From: an uncultured Candidatus Melainabacteria bacterium
Lineage (GTDB): Bacteria; Cyanobacteriota; Vampirovibrionia; Gastranaerophilales; Gastranaerophilaceae
DNA length: 64,000 nt
Reading direction: 5' to 3'
Assembly: GCA_947525005.1 (NCBI GenBank)
Contig: CANNUY010000004.1
Span: forward strand, 62,001-126,000
The position numbers and the translations under genes were made by a program. Positions 1-8,300 of this stretch are shown in pieces; within the stretch, counting starts at the first letter, position 1, and each line of letters opens with the position of its first letter. The notes beneath the pieces were generated by a model. That model saw nothing but the letters and a program-made list of their open reading frames with translations. It was not told the origin of the DNA and searched no databases.

Positions 1-1
1 T

Positions 2-1135
2 TGTCAGGGAAAAGTTAGCCCTGAAGAATATCAGAATTTGGTTAATCAAGTTGAACTGTTTTTGTCAGGTAAACAATCTGAATTGATTAAAAAACTTAAA
101 AATCAAATGGAAGAATACGCTAAAGCTGAACAGTTTGAAAAAGCAGGGAAAATGCGTGATAGCTTTATGGACTTGCAAAAGACACTTGAACATCAAAAAG
201 TCGTTTACGAAAATAGCAAACTTAATGAAGATATTATTGCAAGCATATATGAGGACGGAATTTTTGTATTTGTAATTTTATTGATACGTGAGGGACGATT
301 GATTGATAAAAAAGAGTTCACTTATTTTGTTGAAAACGAGGATAAGGACGAATTCTTTAAGACAGTTTTTCAAGAATATTATTCTACATTGATGCTTGAA
401 TATCCTGATAAAATTGTGTCTAGCGATTTAGAGGAATTGAACGCAAAAAACCTTTATCAAGAATGGTTAGAGGTTATAGCACATAAAAAAATTAAAATAA
501 GTTATGGTAAAGCAAAACAGGGTAAAGAACTTTCTAATTTAGCTATGAAAAATGCACAGATTGTTTATGATAACGCAAAGATTAAGAAGATGAGCGACAT
601 TAGGAATGACTTTAACGAAGTTGGAAGTTACTTGCAAGAAAGATTGCAGTTGAAGAATTTTCCTAATAGAATTGAATGCTATGATATTTCACACATTCAG
701 GGTACAAATACGGTTGCATCTATGGTTGTTTTTCATAATGGGTTGAGTAAAAAGACGGCTTATAAAAAATTCAAGATAAAGAGCACAGAGGGTAAACCTG
801 ATGACTTTTTATCTATGAAAGAGGTTTTGACAAGACGGTTGAAACGATTAGGCGAAAAAAATTGGGAAAAACCTGACTTAATTATTATCGATGGTGGTAA
901 AGGGCAGTTGTCATCTGTTATGCAGGTGGTTGAGGAGATGGGAGTAAGTGATATCGACTTTGTTTCACTTGCTAAAAGAGAAGAAGAAGTATTTTTGCCA
1001 CATCAATCTGAATCTATTAGAATACCTATAAATTCAAATGCAATGTTTTTGATACAGAGAATACGAGATGAGGCACATAGATTTGCTATCACTTATCATA
1101 GAGATTTGAGGTCAAAGGCACTTAAACAGAAATAA
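2..1135 (+). CDS. uvrC: UvrC excinuclease subunit, 3' part, lacking the usual C-terminal HhH domain
   Basis: Partial gene: the frame is open to the left edge, so the GIY-YIG nuclease half lies outside the window. UvrC makes both incisions in UvrABC nucleotide excision repair. Visible are the end of the N-terminal part (CQGKVSPEEY), a UVR motif (YAKAEQFEKAGKMRD) that contacts UvrB, and the RNase H-like 5'-incision domain with ECYDISHIQG, IIDGGKGQL and RDEAHRFA, which supply the Asp/Asp/His catalytic residues. The protein stops at HRDLRSKALKQK, where family members normally continue for about 50-60 residues with a tandem helix-hairpin-helix DNA-binding domain. The sequence after the stop encodes the end of the opposite-strand gene, and no frameshifted HhH is seen. 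An in-frame TTG at 38 is not the start. Confidence 0.93.
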   Translation, partial: CQGKVSPEEYQNLVNQVELFLSGKQSELIKKLKNQMEEYAKAEQFEKAGKMRDSFMDLQKTLEHQKVVYENSKLNEDIIASIYEDGIFVFVILLIREGRLIDKKEFTYFVENEDKDEFFKTVFQEYYSTLMLEYPDKIVSSDLEELNAKNLYQEWLEVIAHKKIKISYGKAKQGKELSNLAMKNAQIVYDNAKIKKMSDIRNDFNEVGSYLQERLQLKNFPNRIECYDISHIQGTNTVASMVVFHNGLSKKTAYKKFKIKSTEGKPDDFLSMKEVLTRRLKRLGEKNWEKPDLIIIDGGKGQLSSVMQVVEEMGVSDIDFVSLAKREEEVFLPHQSESIRIPINSNAMFLIQRIRDEAHRFAITYHRDLRSKALKQK

Positions 1136-1142
1136 TTAATAA

Positions 1143-1469
1143 TTAATTATATTTATCAATTAGTTTGTATATTTCATAAATCAGATTTGCTTGCTTATTG
1201 TCTGATATTAGGGATAGGTTTTTTGTTATTTCTTCGGTTGATAAGTTATCGTTTAATTTTGAAAAATCAAAAAGGTCTTTTAATGATACATTTAGAGCAT
1301 TAGATATTGATATCAACAAATCAAGAGGAGGGTTAGTTAGACCTTGCTCAATTTTTGAAATGTGATTTTTACTTCTATCCACAAGCTCAGCTAAATTTTC
1401 TTGAGTAATATTTTGCCTTTTGCGAATATGTTTAATATTTTCGCCTAATAAATGTTTTATTTTATCCAT
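1143..1469 (-). CDS. XRE-family HTH transcriptional regulator
   Basis: A 108-residue protein with an N-terminal lambda-repressor-like helix-turn-helix at about residues 8-64 (IRKRQNITQENLAELVDRS, then SKIEQGLTNPP). The C-terminal 40 residues are helical with no recognised domain. It is convergent with uvrC, ending 8 bp from the uvrC stop, and divergent from a second XRE gene at 1612. The shared 142-bp intergenic region contains palindromes that could be operators for either protein. No ligand-binding or peptidase domain is present, so it is probably a small dimeric DNA-binding repressor. Target unknown. Confidence 0.85.
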   Translation of the reverse strand: MDKIKHLLGENIKHIRKRQNITQENLAELVDRSKNHISKIEQGLTNPPLDLLISISNALNVSLKDLFDFSKLNDNLSTEEITKNLSLISDNKQANLIYEIYKLIDKYN

Positions 1470-1525
1470 ATAATATATGCTTTCAAATTAATACTACAAA
1501 GGAATAACGAATTTATAAACAAAAC

Positions 1526-1568
1526 TTGATAATTATTTTTACATGATATATAATCATGTCATGATTAT
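1526..1568 (+). promoter_or_regulatory. Promoter with overlapping palindromic operator
   Basis: TTGATA (1526-1531), a 17-bp spacer and TATAAT (1549-1554) form a near-consensus sigma-70 promoter reading toward the XRE gene at 1612. The -10 box is embedded in a perfect 9-bp inverted repeat, ATAATCATG-T-CATGATTAT (1550-1568). This overlaps a second one, ACATGAT-ATATA-ATCATGT (1541-1559). A repressor bound here would block the promoter, the classic arrangement for XRE autoregulation. That function is inferred; the sequence symmetry is directly visible. Confidence 0.7.
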
Positions 1569-1611
1569 TTAACATGTTAAAAATTTTTGTTGGAAGAGGT
1601 AATTATATCTT

Positions 1612-1941
1612 ATGGAGAACCTTAATTTAAAGAACATCGGGAGCTTGATAAAAGCAAAACGAAAAGAGATGGGATATACTCAATCAGAACTTGCTGATAA
1701 GGTTGGGATAAGTGCTCAACACTGCTCAAGAATAGAAAGAGGGGAATATATTCCTAGCTTACAAACTTTTTTAGTTATCGTTGAGGTTTTAAATTTAGAT
1801 ATTTCTAAATTACAACTCAAAGATGATAACGACATTTCATCGACTATGTATGAAATATTGAGGTTGTTGGAGAAATTCAATAACACTCAACAACAGGCTG
1901 TTTTGTCGTTTTTAAAAACGATGAACCCTGTTAACGCTTGA
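1612..1941 (+). CDS. XRE-family HTH transcriptional regulator
   Basis: A 109-residue protein with a clear HTH_3 domain at about residues 8-65 (KAKRKEMGYTQSELADKVGI, then CSRIERGEYIPS). The C-terminal tail is a short helix. The start is supported by GAAGAGG about 11 bases upstream. It is transcribed from the promoter/operator at 1526-1568. It differs from the neighbouring divergent XRE protein beyond the shared HTH fold, so the two are not a recent duplication. Likely a self-repressing regulator; any further target is unknown. Confidence 0.87.
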   Translation: MENLNLKNIGSLIKAKRKEMGYTQSELADKVGISAQHCSRIERGEYIPSLQTFLVIVEVLNLDISKLQLKDDNDISSTMYEILRLLEKFNNTQQQAVLSFLKTMNPVNA

Positions 1942-1965
1942 TAATTAAATAAAAAAACACTCAAC

Positions 1966-2223
1966 GTCATTCCGAATTGCGAATTTACACTCTGCCGAAC
2001 AAAACAATTAAGTATTGTTTTGTGAGAGGGGACGACACGAAGTTAGTTCGGATAGCGAACAGATTGAGCCGACTGTGACAACGTCACAAAAGGTGAAACT
2101 CTGTGAGCGTGGAGTAAATTCAAGACAGTTTCGGAATCCTTGCAAAGACGAATTGTCATTCAGAGCGAAGCGAAGAATCCCTGCAAAGACCACAGGGAGA
2201 CCCTGAAACAAGTTCAGGGTGAC
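1966..2223 (+). repeat. Intergenic repeat of the dispersed GTCATT family
   Basis: This fills most of the 319-bp gap between the regulator and the glycosyltransferase operon. It starts with GTCATTCCGAAT and contains CATTCAGAGCG and GAATCCCTGCAAAGA. It ends with a hairpin, ACCCTGAA-ACAAG-TTCAGGGT (2200-2220), followed by GAC. A second hairpin, CAAAACAAT-TAAGT-ATTGTTTTG, lies at 2000-2022. The same modules recur at 17.9, 30.4, 34.7 and 63.4 kb. Open frames over this stretch on both strands are translations of the repeat, not genes. Confidence 0.8.
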
Positions 2224-2260
2224 TAAAACAAAATCATAAACAAAATAAGAAAAGGAAAAA

Positions 2261-3136
2261 ATGCCAAAAATCAGTGTAATAATACCCGTATATAATGTAG
2301 AAAAATATCTAGCTAGATGTTTAGACAGCGTAATTGCACAAACATTAAAAGATATAGAAATTATTTGCGTAAACGATGGTTCGACAGATAATTCTGCAAA
2401 CATTTTATCTGTATATGCAGAAAAAGATGAAAGAATAAAAATTATTACACAATCAAACGCAGGAATTAGTGAAGCTAGAAATATTGGAATACAGAAAGCA
2501 AGTGGGGAATTTATTGGTTTTGTCGATAGTGATGATTTTATAGAAAAAGATTTCTATGAAAAATTATACACTTCTGCCATTAAAAATAATGCAGATATTG
2601 CTTGTTCAAGTGTAATTCGAGAAAATGAAAAGAAAAAGAAAATTCTAATTGAATACAAAAAAGAACAAGTTGCAACATCTACAAAAGAAAAATTTGAATT
2701 AGCACATATTCCAGAACACTGTTACATTTGGAACAAAATATATGACCGAGAAAAAGTATTAAATTCCAACATTAAATTTTTTAAAGGACTTGTTTATGAA
2801 GATATAATCTATACACCTAGTGTAGTAGAATCGTTAGGCAATATTGTTGTTGTGCCTAACTTGTTTTATCACTATTGGAATAATTCAACATCTTTAGTAA
2901 AAAATACATCAGATAAATGTAGAGCAGATAAAATTTTTGCTCATAAAATTTTACTAGAAAAATGTTATAAAAATAATGTTAAATTAAGACTAAAAGACGA
3001 ACTTGTATGTAAAAATGAATATTTTTTATTTGGGATTAAAGCATTAAAAATATTAAAAATTTACCAATATAGAGCCACAAAAGTATATTCATTATTTGGT
3101 TTATTACCAATTCTGATTTGCGAGGAACACGTATAA
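2261..3136 (+). CDS. GT2-family glycosyltransferase
   Basis: A 291-residue GT-A fold transferase that moves a sugar from a nucleotide donor onto a surface glycan. The N-terminal catalytic domain (about 1-110) shows ISVIIPVYNVEKYLARCLDS, VNDGSTDNS and the metal-binding GFVDSDDFIE. The remaining 180 residues are variable and probably set acceptor specificity. First gene of a five-gene + strand run ending at 6913. AAGGAAAAA precedes the ATG. The stop overlaps the next ATG by one base (TAATG), implying coupled translation. The sugar cannot be told from sequence. Confidence 0.88.
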   Translation: MPKISVIIPVYNVEKYLARCLDSVIAQTLKDIEIICVNDGSTDNSANILSVYAEKDERIKIITQSNAGISEARNIGIQKASGEFIGFVDSDDFIEKDFYEKLYTSAIKNNADIACSSVIRENEKKKKILIEYKKEQVATSTKEKFELAHIPEHCYIWNKIYDREKVLNSNIKFFKGLVYEDIIYTPSVVESLGNIVVVPNLFYHYWNNSTSLVKNTSDKCRADKIFAHKILLEKCYKNNVKLRLKDELVCKNEYFLFGIKALKILKIYQYRATKVYSLFGLLPILICEEHV

Positions 3137-4194
3137 TGCAAGATATAATAAAAATTCTCATTGTAACGCATATACCTTACAAATCATTTGGCAATAATTA
3201 TTTCATTCCTATACACGCTGGACGTGCTATTGCTAACAAATCATCAAAAGATGGGAAAATAGACGAAAAAGATTATCAATGGTTATTAAAAAATACTATT
3301 GGTGACGATAGTGGTGATAATATATCTGCTCAAAATCGATATTATTCAGAATGTTCGGCATTATATTGGGCGTGGAAAAATTATGATAAAATTGGTAATC
3401 CAGATTATATTGGTTTAATGCATTATCGCAGACATTTTATATTTAATGATACATATTTTGAAACAGCTAAGAAAAACACTTGGGAAAAAGGTTTACAATT
3501 TATTAAACACGATTTTATAAACAAAGACTACTTAAATAAAATTGGATTAACAGAAAAAAATATAAAAGAAGTATGTGAAAAATATGACCTGATTGTATCA
3601 AAAGATTCACAATTAGATATTATAAGAAACAGGAATTTACGTGAAGATTATGAAAAAACAATTCTAGGCACAAAAGTTAAAGATTTTGATTTAATGCTAG
3701 ATATAATCACGGAAAAATATCCTGAATATAATAATGTTATTAATCAAAATATAAATGGTTATAGAAAAACAATGTATCAAATGTTCATAATGAAAAAAGA
3801 TTTATTCTTTAGATATTGTGAATTTTTGTTTGATATTTTATTTGAAATAAATAAACAAGTGGATTTTTCTTTATATTCAACAAATGGGAAACGCTCATTG
3901 GGTTATTTAGCCGAATTATTGCATTCTATTTTTGTATGGAAAATGGAAGAAGAAGGTAAAAATATATTAAAACTAGGAATATCAATGGTTGAATACCCAT
4001 TTGAAGATGACAAGTTAAATAATATTAAAAAAAAAGGTTGTCCAAGCTGCTTTAAAAAATTTATTGCTCAACTTAAATATTTGTTTGCAACAGGCGAAAA
4101 GAAAATTTTATTACGTGAACAATATGAAAAAATTAAGAATCAAAGAAAGTCATATATTAAATTAAAAAAATTAAAAGGAAAAAATTATGATTAA
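3136..4194 (+). CDS. DUF4422-type glycosyltransferase (capsule/cell-surface polysaccharide)
   Basis: A 352-residue protein of the DUF4422 family, found in capsule and O-antigen loci and regarded as glycosyltransferases. Diagnostic stretches are ILIVTHIPYKSFGNNYFIPI near the start, GDDSGDNISAQN at about residue 56, and CSALYWAWKNYDKIGNPDYI followed by GLMHYRRHF at about 75-103. I start it at ATG 3136, with GAGGAAC just upstream, rather than an in-frame TTG at 3118; the ATG overlaps the previous stop by one base. The C-terminus is very Lys-rich. It overlaps the next gene by 8 bp, so it is part of the same operon. Confidence 0.8.
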   Translation: MQDIIKILIVTHIPYKSFGNNYFIPIHAGRAIANKSSKDGKIDEKDYQWLLKNTIGDDSGDNISAQNRYYSECSALYWAWKNYDKIGNPDYIGLMHYRRHFIFNDTYFETAKKNTWEKGLQFIKHDFINKDYLNKIGLTEKNIKEVCEKYDLIVSKDSQLDIIRNRNLREDYEKTILGTKVKDFDLMLDIITEKYPEYNNVINQNINGYRKTMYQMFIMKKDLFFRYCEFLFDILFEINKQVDFSLYSTNGKRSLGYLAELLHSIFVWKMEEEGKNILKLGISMVEYPFEDDKLNNIKKKGCPSCFKKFIAQLKYLFATGEKKILLREQYEKIKNQRKSYIKLKKLKGKNYD

Positions 4195-5440
4195 ATTTAA
4201 AAAAGAAAATAATATTATATACTTACAGATATTTAATATAAAAATCACATTTACATTAAGTCTAGGTAAATTTATATATAAAAGTTTAAGACCAATAATT
4301 TATATATTGGATTATATAGTACCAAAGAACAAAAACAAAATCATTTTTAACTCATTCCCAGATTACGGAGATAATGCTCGAGCATATTACTTATTTCTTA
4401 AAAACAATTCTAACTACAAATTAATATGGTTAGTAGATAACCTTAATAAAGACCTTGATATAGAATATTCCTACAAGTTCAATTCAATTATTGGCTTATA
4501 TCATTTTATCACCTCAAAATATATCGTAACAACACATAACACTAGTTTTTCATGTTTAATCAGCAACGATAGACACGTTATTTTGAATCTTTGGCACGGA
4601 ATGCCTATAAAAACTATAGGGTTTAATGAACCTAATTTAGATAAGGAGCTTTTAAAGTGTTATAAAAATTATGGTAAATATGCACATTTTTTTGTATCAT
4701 CTGATATATTTAAACAATTAATGTTATCAACATTTGAAGGTAAATATTTCAATTCACATATAACTGGTCAACCAAGAACAGATTTAATATGGGATAAATC
4801 GAATTCAAAAAAAATTGAAGAACTATTCCATTTTTCAAAATATAAAAAAGTAATATTTTATATGCCAACCTACAAAGAAAATGTTGTTGTCAGAAACACA
4901 CAAGTTGATACCGAATACCAAAACATTTTCTATATGAACGATTACAATGAATCAGAATTTATAAAATACTTAGAAGAAAATGATATTTTATTCATAATGA
5001 AACCACACCCATTTGACGAACCTTTTTACGAAAAACACATGGACACAATTCCACGAAGTGAGAATTTTAAGTTTGTTAAAAATGAATTTTTTCTTAATAA
5101 CGAAATAAATCATTATGAAATATTCAAATATATTGATTTAATGATAAGTGATTTTTCATCTGTAGTTATAGATTATATGATATTAAACAAACCTGTTATA
5201 TTTTTAAACAACTTAACAAATGAATACACATCAAACAGAGGAATGATTCTTTCAGACAACTTTAATATATTAATGCCAGGAATTAAAGTTGACAATTTTA
5301 AATCATTAAAACTTGAAATTGAAGAAAATCTAAAAAATGACAAATACAAAGAATTAAGAAATAGACATTTGCCATTATTACATAAACATTGTGACAACAA
5401 GGCTTGCGAAAGAGTATTCAAAATAATGAGAGGTTTATAA
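4187..5440 (+). CDS. CDP-glycerol glycerophosphotransferase family protein (TagB/TagF-like)
   Basis: A 417-residue protein of the Glyphos_transf family, which transfers glycerol-phosphate from CDP-glycerol to build teichoic-acid-like or other phosphoglycerol-decorated polymers at the inner face of the membrane. It has the hallmark NLWHGMPIKTIGF at about residue 132, a central FYMPTYKENV, MKPHPFDEP at about 267, and YIDLMISDFSSVVIDYMI with LNKPVIF at about 310-345. The pairing with the cytidylyltransferase two bases downstream strongly supports CDP-glycerol use. Whether it polymerises or adds a single unit is not decidable here. Confidence 0.85.
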   Translation: MIKFKKENNIIYLQIFNIKITFTLSLGKFIYKSLRPIIYILDYIVPKNKNKIIFNSFPDYGDNARAYYLFLKNNSNYKLIWLVDNLNKDLDIEYSYKFNSIIGLYHFITSKYIVTTHNTSFSCLISNDRHVILNLWHGMPIKTIGFNEPNLDKELLKCYKNYGKYAHFFVSSDIFKQLMLSTFEGKYFNSHITGQPRTDLIWDKSNSKKIEELFHFSKYKKVIFYMPTYKENVVVRNTQVDTEYQNIFYMNDYNESEFIKYLEENDILFIMKPHPFDEPFYEKHMDTIPRSENFKFVKNEFFLNNEINHYEIFKYIDLMISDFSSVVIDYMILNKPVIFLNNLTNEYTSNRGMILSDNFNILMPGIKVDNFKSLKLEIEENLKNDKYKELRNRHLPLLHKHCDNKACERVFKIMRGL

Positions 5441-5441
5441 A

Positions 5442-5828
5442 ATGAAACGAGTACTAACTTATGGGACTTATGACGTTCTACACTATGGTCATATAAATCT
5501 ATTACGTAGAGCAAAAGAATTAGGGGATTATCTAATTGTTGCGCTATCGACAGATGAATTCAATGCAATCAAAAACAAGAAATCTTATTATAGCTATGAA
5601 CAGAGAAAAAAGATTCTTGAATCAATCAGATATGTTGACTTAGTTATCCCAGAAACTAATTGGGAACAAAAAGTTTCTGATGTGCAAAAATACCAAGCAG
5701 ATATATTTGTTATGGGTGATGATTGGGAAGGAAAATTTGATTTTTTAAAGAAATATTGTGAAGTTATTTACCTACCAAGAACACCTGACGTATCAAGCAC
5801 ACAAACAAAAGCATATATGCAAAAATAG
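5442..5828 (+). CDS. tagD: Glycerol-3-phosphate cytidylyltransferase
   Basis: A 128-residue nucleotidyltransferase making CDP-glycerol from CTP and sn-glycerol 3-phosphate. It has the full TagD signature: GTYDVLHYGHINLLRRA with the HxGH active site at residues 14-17, FNAIKNKKSYYSYEQRKKIL, FVMGDDWEGKFD and the RTPDVSSTQ end motif (normally RTEGISTT). Length matches Bacillus TagD (129). It starts two bases after the glycerophosphotransferase, so substrate supply and polymer assembly are co-expressed. Ethanolamine-phosphate or FAD-type cytidylyltransferases are less likely given length and motifs. Confidence 0.92.
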   Translation: MKRVLTYGTYDVLHYGHINLLRRAKELGDYLIVALSTDEFNAIKNKKSYYSYEQRKKILESIRYVDLVIPETNWEQKVSDVQKYQADIFVMGDDWEGKFDFLKKYCEVIYLPRTPDVSSTQTKAYMQK

Positions 5829-5836
5829 GAGAAAAA

Positions 5837-6913
5837 ATGAACAGTATAAAAGTTAGTATAATAGTTCCCATATACAATGTTGAACGATATTTAAGACAAT
5901 GTCTAGATAGTATAGTTAATCAAACCTTAAAAGAGATTGAAATCATTTGTATTGATAATGGTTCTCCAGATAATTGTGGAGAAATAATTGAGGAATACGC
6001 ACAAAATGATAAAAGAATTGTTGCAATACACAAACAACATGGTGAATATTCATCAGCTATAAATGCAGGCATAAAAAAAGCACGAGGAGAATACATTGGG
6101 ATTGTTGAATCAGATGATTGGATAGCTGAAGAAATGTACGAAAAATTATATAAAAAAGCAAAAGAATTGAATTCTGATATCACAAAATGTGCTTTTTATT
6201 ATGTATCCGATTCAAAGAATATGAAAATGCGCATATCTAATTGGGTTATTAATATTGCAAACCAACATAAAACAAACTTTACATTAGAAGAATGTCCTGA
6301 TTTAATTGCACACTTTGCATCTATTTGGAGTGCAATTTATAAAAATGAATTCATACAAAAAAACAATATAAAAATGGACGAAAACATTGGTCCTTATAAC
6401 GATATACCTTTTGTTGCATCAGTTTATTCTACAGCAAAAAATATTTCTATCGTTCCTGATGGTCTTATTTATTATAGACAAGATGCTCAAGGTTCTTCAA
6501 ATAATGCTGTAAAAAAAACAATTCTTAACTACATTACACAACGCAAGATAAACAGAGATATACTTATAGAAAACAAAAAATTTTCAAATGCGATTATGGA
6601 AAAATATTGGAAAATCGCATATATTGGTTCAAAAGATTTTTTTAACAAACCCAATAACATTTATAAGAGTCAGTATTATAAAAGAATGAAAAAATTATTT
6701 AATATATCTTTTTCAGACAAATGTAAATTTATACACTTTAATAAACGTGAAAAGAGAGATTTTTTATACATAACACTTTTACCATACTTTATTTATACAT
6801 TATTAAATGTTTTAGAAAAAAATTTTTCAATAAAAAATGATTATTCTAACGATACAAAATATAAAATAGTTACTGTTTGGGGTAAAGTTTTTAAATTTAA
6901 AATAAAGGGATAA
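5837..6913 (+). CDS. GT2-family glycosyltransferase
   Basis: A 358-residue GT-A transferase, paralogous to the one at 2261 in its first 110 residues (VSIIVPIYNVERYLRQCLDS, DNGSPDNCGEI). The usual DxDD metal motif reads GIVESDDWIA, with Glu in the first position. AGGAG lies seven bases before the ATG. Last gene of the surface-polymer operon. The C-terminal region contains a hydrophobic stretch (LYITLLPYFIYTLLNVL) that could lie on the membrane. Donor and acceptor sugars unknown. Confidence 0.86.
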   Translation: MNSIKVSIIVPIYNVERYLRQCLDSIVNQTLKEIEIICIDNGSPDNCGEIIEEYAQNDKRIVAIHKQHGEYSSAINAGIKKARGEYIGIVESDDWIAEEMYEKLYKKAKELNSDITKCAFYYVSDSKNMKMRISNWVINIANQHKTNFTLEECPDLIAHFASIWSAIYKNEFIQKNNIKMDENIGPYNDIPFVASVYSTAKNISIVPDGLIYYRQDAQGSSNNAVKKTILNYITQRKINRDILIENKKFSNAIMEKYWKIAYIGSKDFFNKPNNIYKSQYYKRMKKLFNISFSDKCKFIHFNKREKRDFLYITLLPYFIYTLLNVLEKNFSIKNDYSNDTKYKIVTVWGKVFKFKIKG

Positions 6914-6973
6914 AGAATATTTCAGAACTTAAAAGACGAAAGTCAAAAAAATTATATAGAATTATTCCACCAT

Positions 6974-8176
6974 TTAACAAACATCTTCCAAAATTTCAGA
7001 GGCTTTGACAAATGCTCTGATAAATTTCTTCGTATCTTTTTCCTCAACAGAACTTATAAAACCTCCTGCTCTATCTGCGTGACCACCTGCTTTTATATCA
7101 GGATTTAATTCTTTTGCTCGCTCTATCAATTTGATTGCAGAATTACTCCTTGAGTGAATACTCATTCTATATTCATTAGAATCAGATGATTTTCTATAAA
7201 ATGCAATAACTGTATCGACATTCCTCAATTTTTCTTTTTGTTCATCGTTCAGATGCTCTATACCCAAATCGTTTGTTGATAATTTTACTCTTAACTCTTT
7301 TAAAATTTCTGATGTTGCCGATGTATCCATTCCAACTTTTTCCCATAATTTATCGTTAGGCGGAATTGCAACATAGGCTAATTTTCCGTTTTCACTCACA
7401 CATATATTCTCAAATAAATGTTTTCTTAAGAGTTTTTCATCATTAGTTAATCTAGATAGAGGATTTAAATGTTTATAAATATCTGTTTTATCTTTTTTTG
7501 ACAATGAGTTTTCTAATTTTTCAAAAACTTCTAAAGAATTCTTATCATTTAACAATTTATCAGTTTTTATAATTGAGTATTTCCCATTATTATTAACAAC
7601 TTTTAGCAATTCTGATTTCTTATAATCACTTACCATTCCACAAAAAAGACTCTTTGTGTCTTTTTTACTTAGTTTTTCACCTAACCCCTCGAAAAATCTT
7701 GTCAAAACTCCACAACAAGATTTTGCACTATCATCTATATAAAAATCACCTTTTAGTATATTATCACCTTTTTTATGGTGGTCGTATCCTATTATATTGC
7801 TTACTCTTGTGTTTTCATAAAGCGTTGAATAAATTTGTGGCAATCTCTCTTTTGCATTAAAGTCTAACACAACACTTTTATTTGCAGGTTCACAATTTTG
7901 TTTAATATTGTAGCCCTTTGGATTAAAATACAAATCTTTAGTTTCTTTTTCTGCAACACAAATATTCACTTTTTTCCCATTAGACATTAACCAATTCCCA
8001 AAAACCTTCGCAGAATTTATCGTATCTTCATCTGCTGAAGTATGACAATAAATATCAACAGTATCAACATTTTGATTTAGTAGTTCTTGTTTAGTTTTGT
8101 TGATAATTTTGCGTGGAATAGGTTTTGCACAAAATGAAATATTTGCATTAATATAATCCATATTTTCATAATTCAT
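6974..8176 (-). CDS. DHH/DHHA1 phosphoesterase (nanoRNase/pAp phosphatase-like)
   Basis: A 400-residue member of the DHH superfamily, Mn-dependent phosphodiesterases that degrade short oligonucleotides, pAp or cyclic dinucleotide products. Visible motifs are YCHTSADEDTINSAKVF (metal-binding, about residue 43), GYDHHKKGD (the DHH motif, about 128) and the C-terminal DHHA1 signature GGHADRAGGFIS at about 362. It is about 60-80 residues longer than NrnA because of an N-terminal extension and a middle insertion. The N-terminus carries ANISFCAKPIP, resembling the INFNA start of the protein at 18067. No clear Shine-Dalgarno precedes the ATG. Substrate not predictable. Confidence 0.82.
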   Translation of the reverse strand: MNYENMDYINANISFCAKPIPRKIINKTKQELLNQNVDTVDIYCHTSADEDTINSAKVFGNWLMSNGKKVNICVAEKETKDLYFNPKGYNIKQNCEPANKSVVLDFNAKERLPQIYSTLYENTRVSNIIGYDHHKKGDNILKGDFYIDDSAKSCCGVLTRFFEGLGEKLSKKDTKSLFCGMVSDYKKSELLKVVNNNGKYSIIKTDKLLNDKNSLEVFEKLENSLSKKDKTDIYKHLNPLSRLTNDEKLLRKHLFENICVSENGKLAYVAIPPNDKLWEKVGMDTSATSEILKELRVKLSTNDLGIEHLNDEQKEKLRNVDTVIAFYRKSSDSNEYRMSIHSRSNSAIKLIERAKELNPDIKAGGHADRAGGFISSVEEKDTKKFIRAFVKASEILEDVC

Positions 8177-8261
8177 AAAAACACTTTTTTTTGCTATTTT
8201 AGTTTAAATTTGTATAAAATCTTAAACTATCAAATTCAATTTTATCTTATTATAGTAAATG

Positions 8262-8270
8262 TGTTATAAT
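8262..8270 (+). promoter_or_regulatory. Extended -10 promoter for rsmE-cca
   Basis: TG-T-TATAAT gives a perfect extended -10 element 31 bases before the rsmE ATG. At 17 bp upstream the -35 position reads only TTATCT. The same TGnTATAAT form appears upstream of the transglycosylase at 28439 and prfA. An AGAGGG ribosome site follows at about 8291. Confidence 0.6.
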
Positions 8271-8300
8271 TATCATATTCAGAGTTAATCAGAGGGATTT

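Noticed and set aside
2015..2206. 63-codon + strand frame
   Set aside because: Translation of the GTCATT-family repeat; no ribosome site and no similarity.
2008..2403. Open frame of 131 codons on the minus strand
   Set aside because: It lies over the intergenic repeat and the start of a clear GT2 gene on the other strand; composition is that of a shadow frame.
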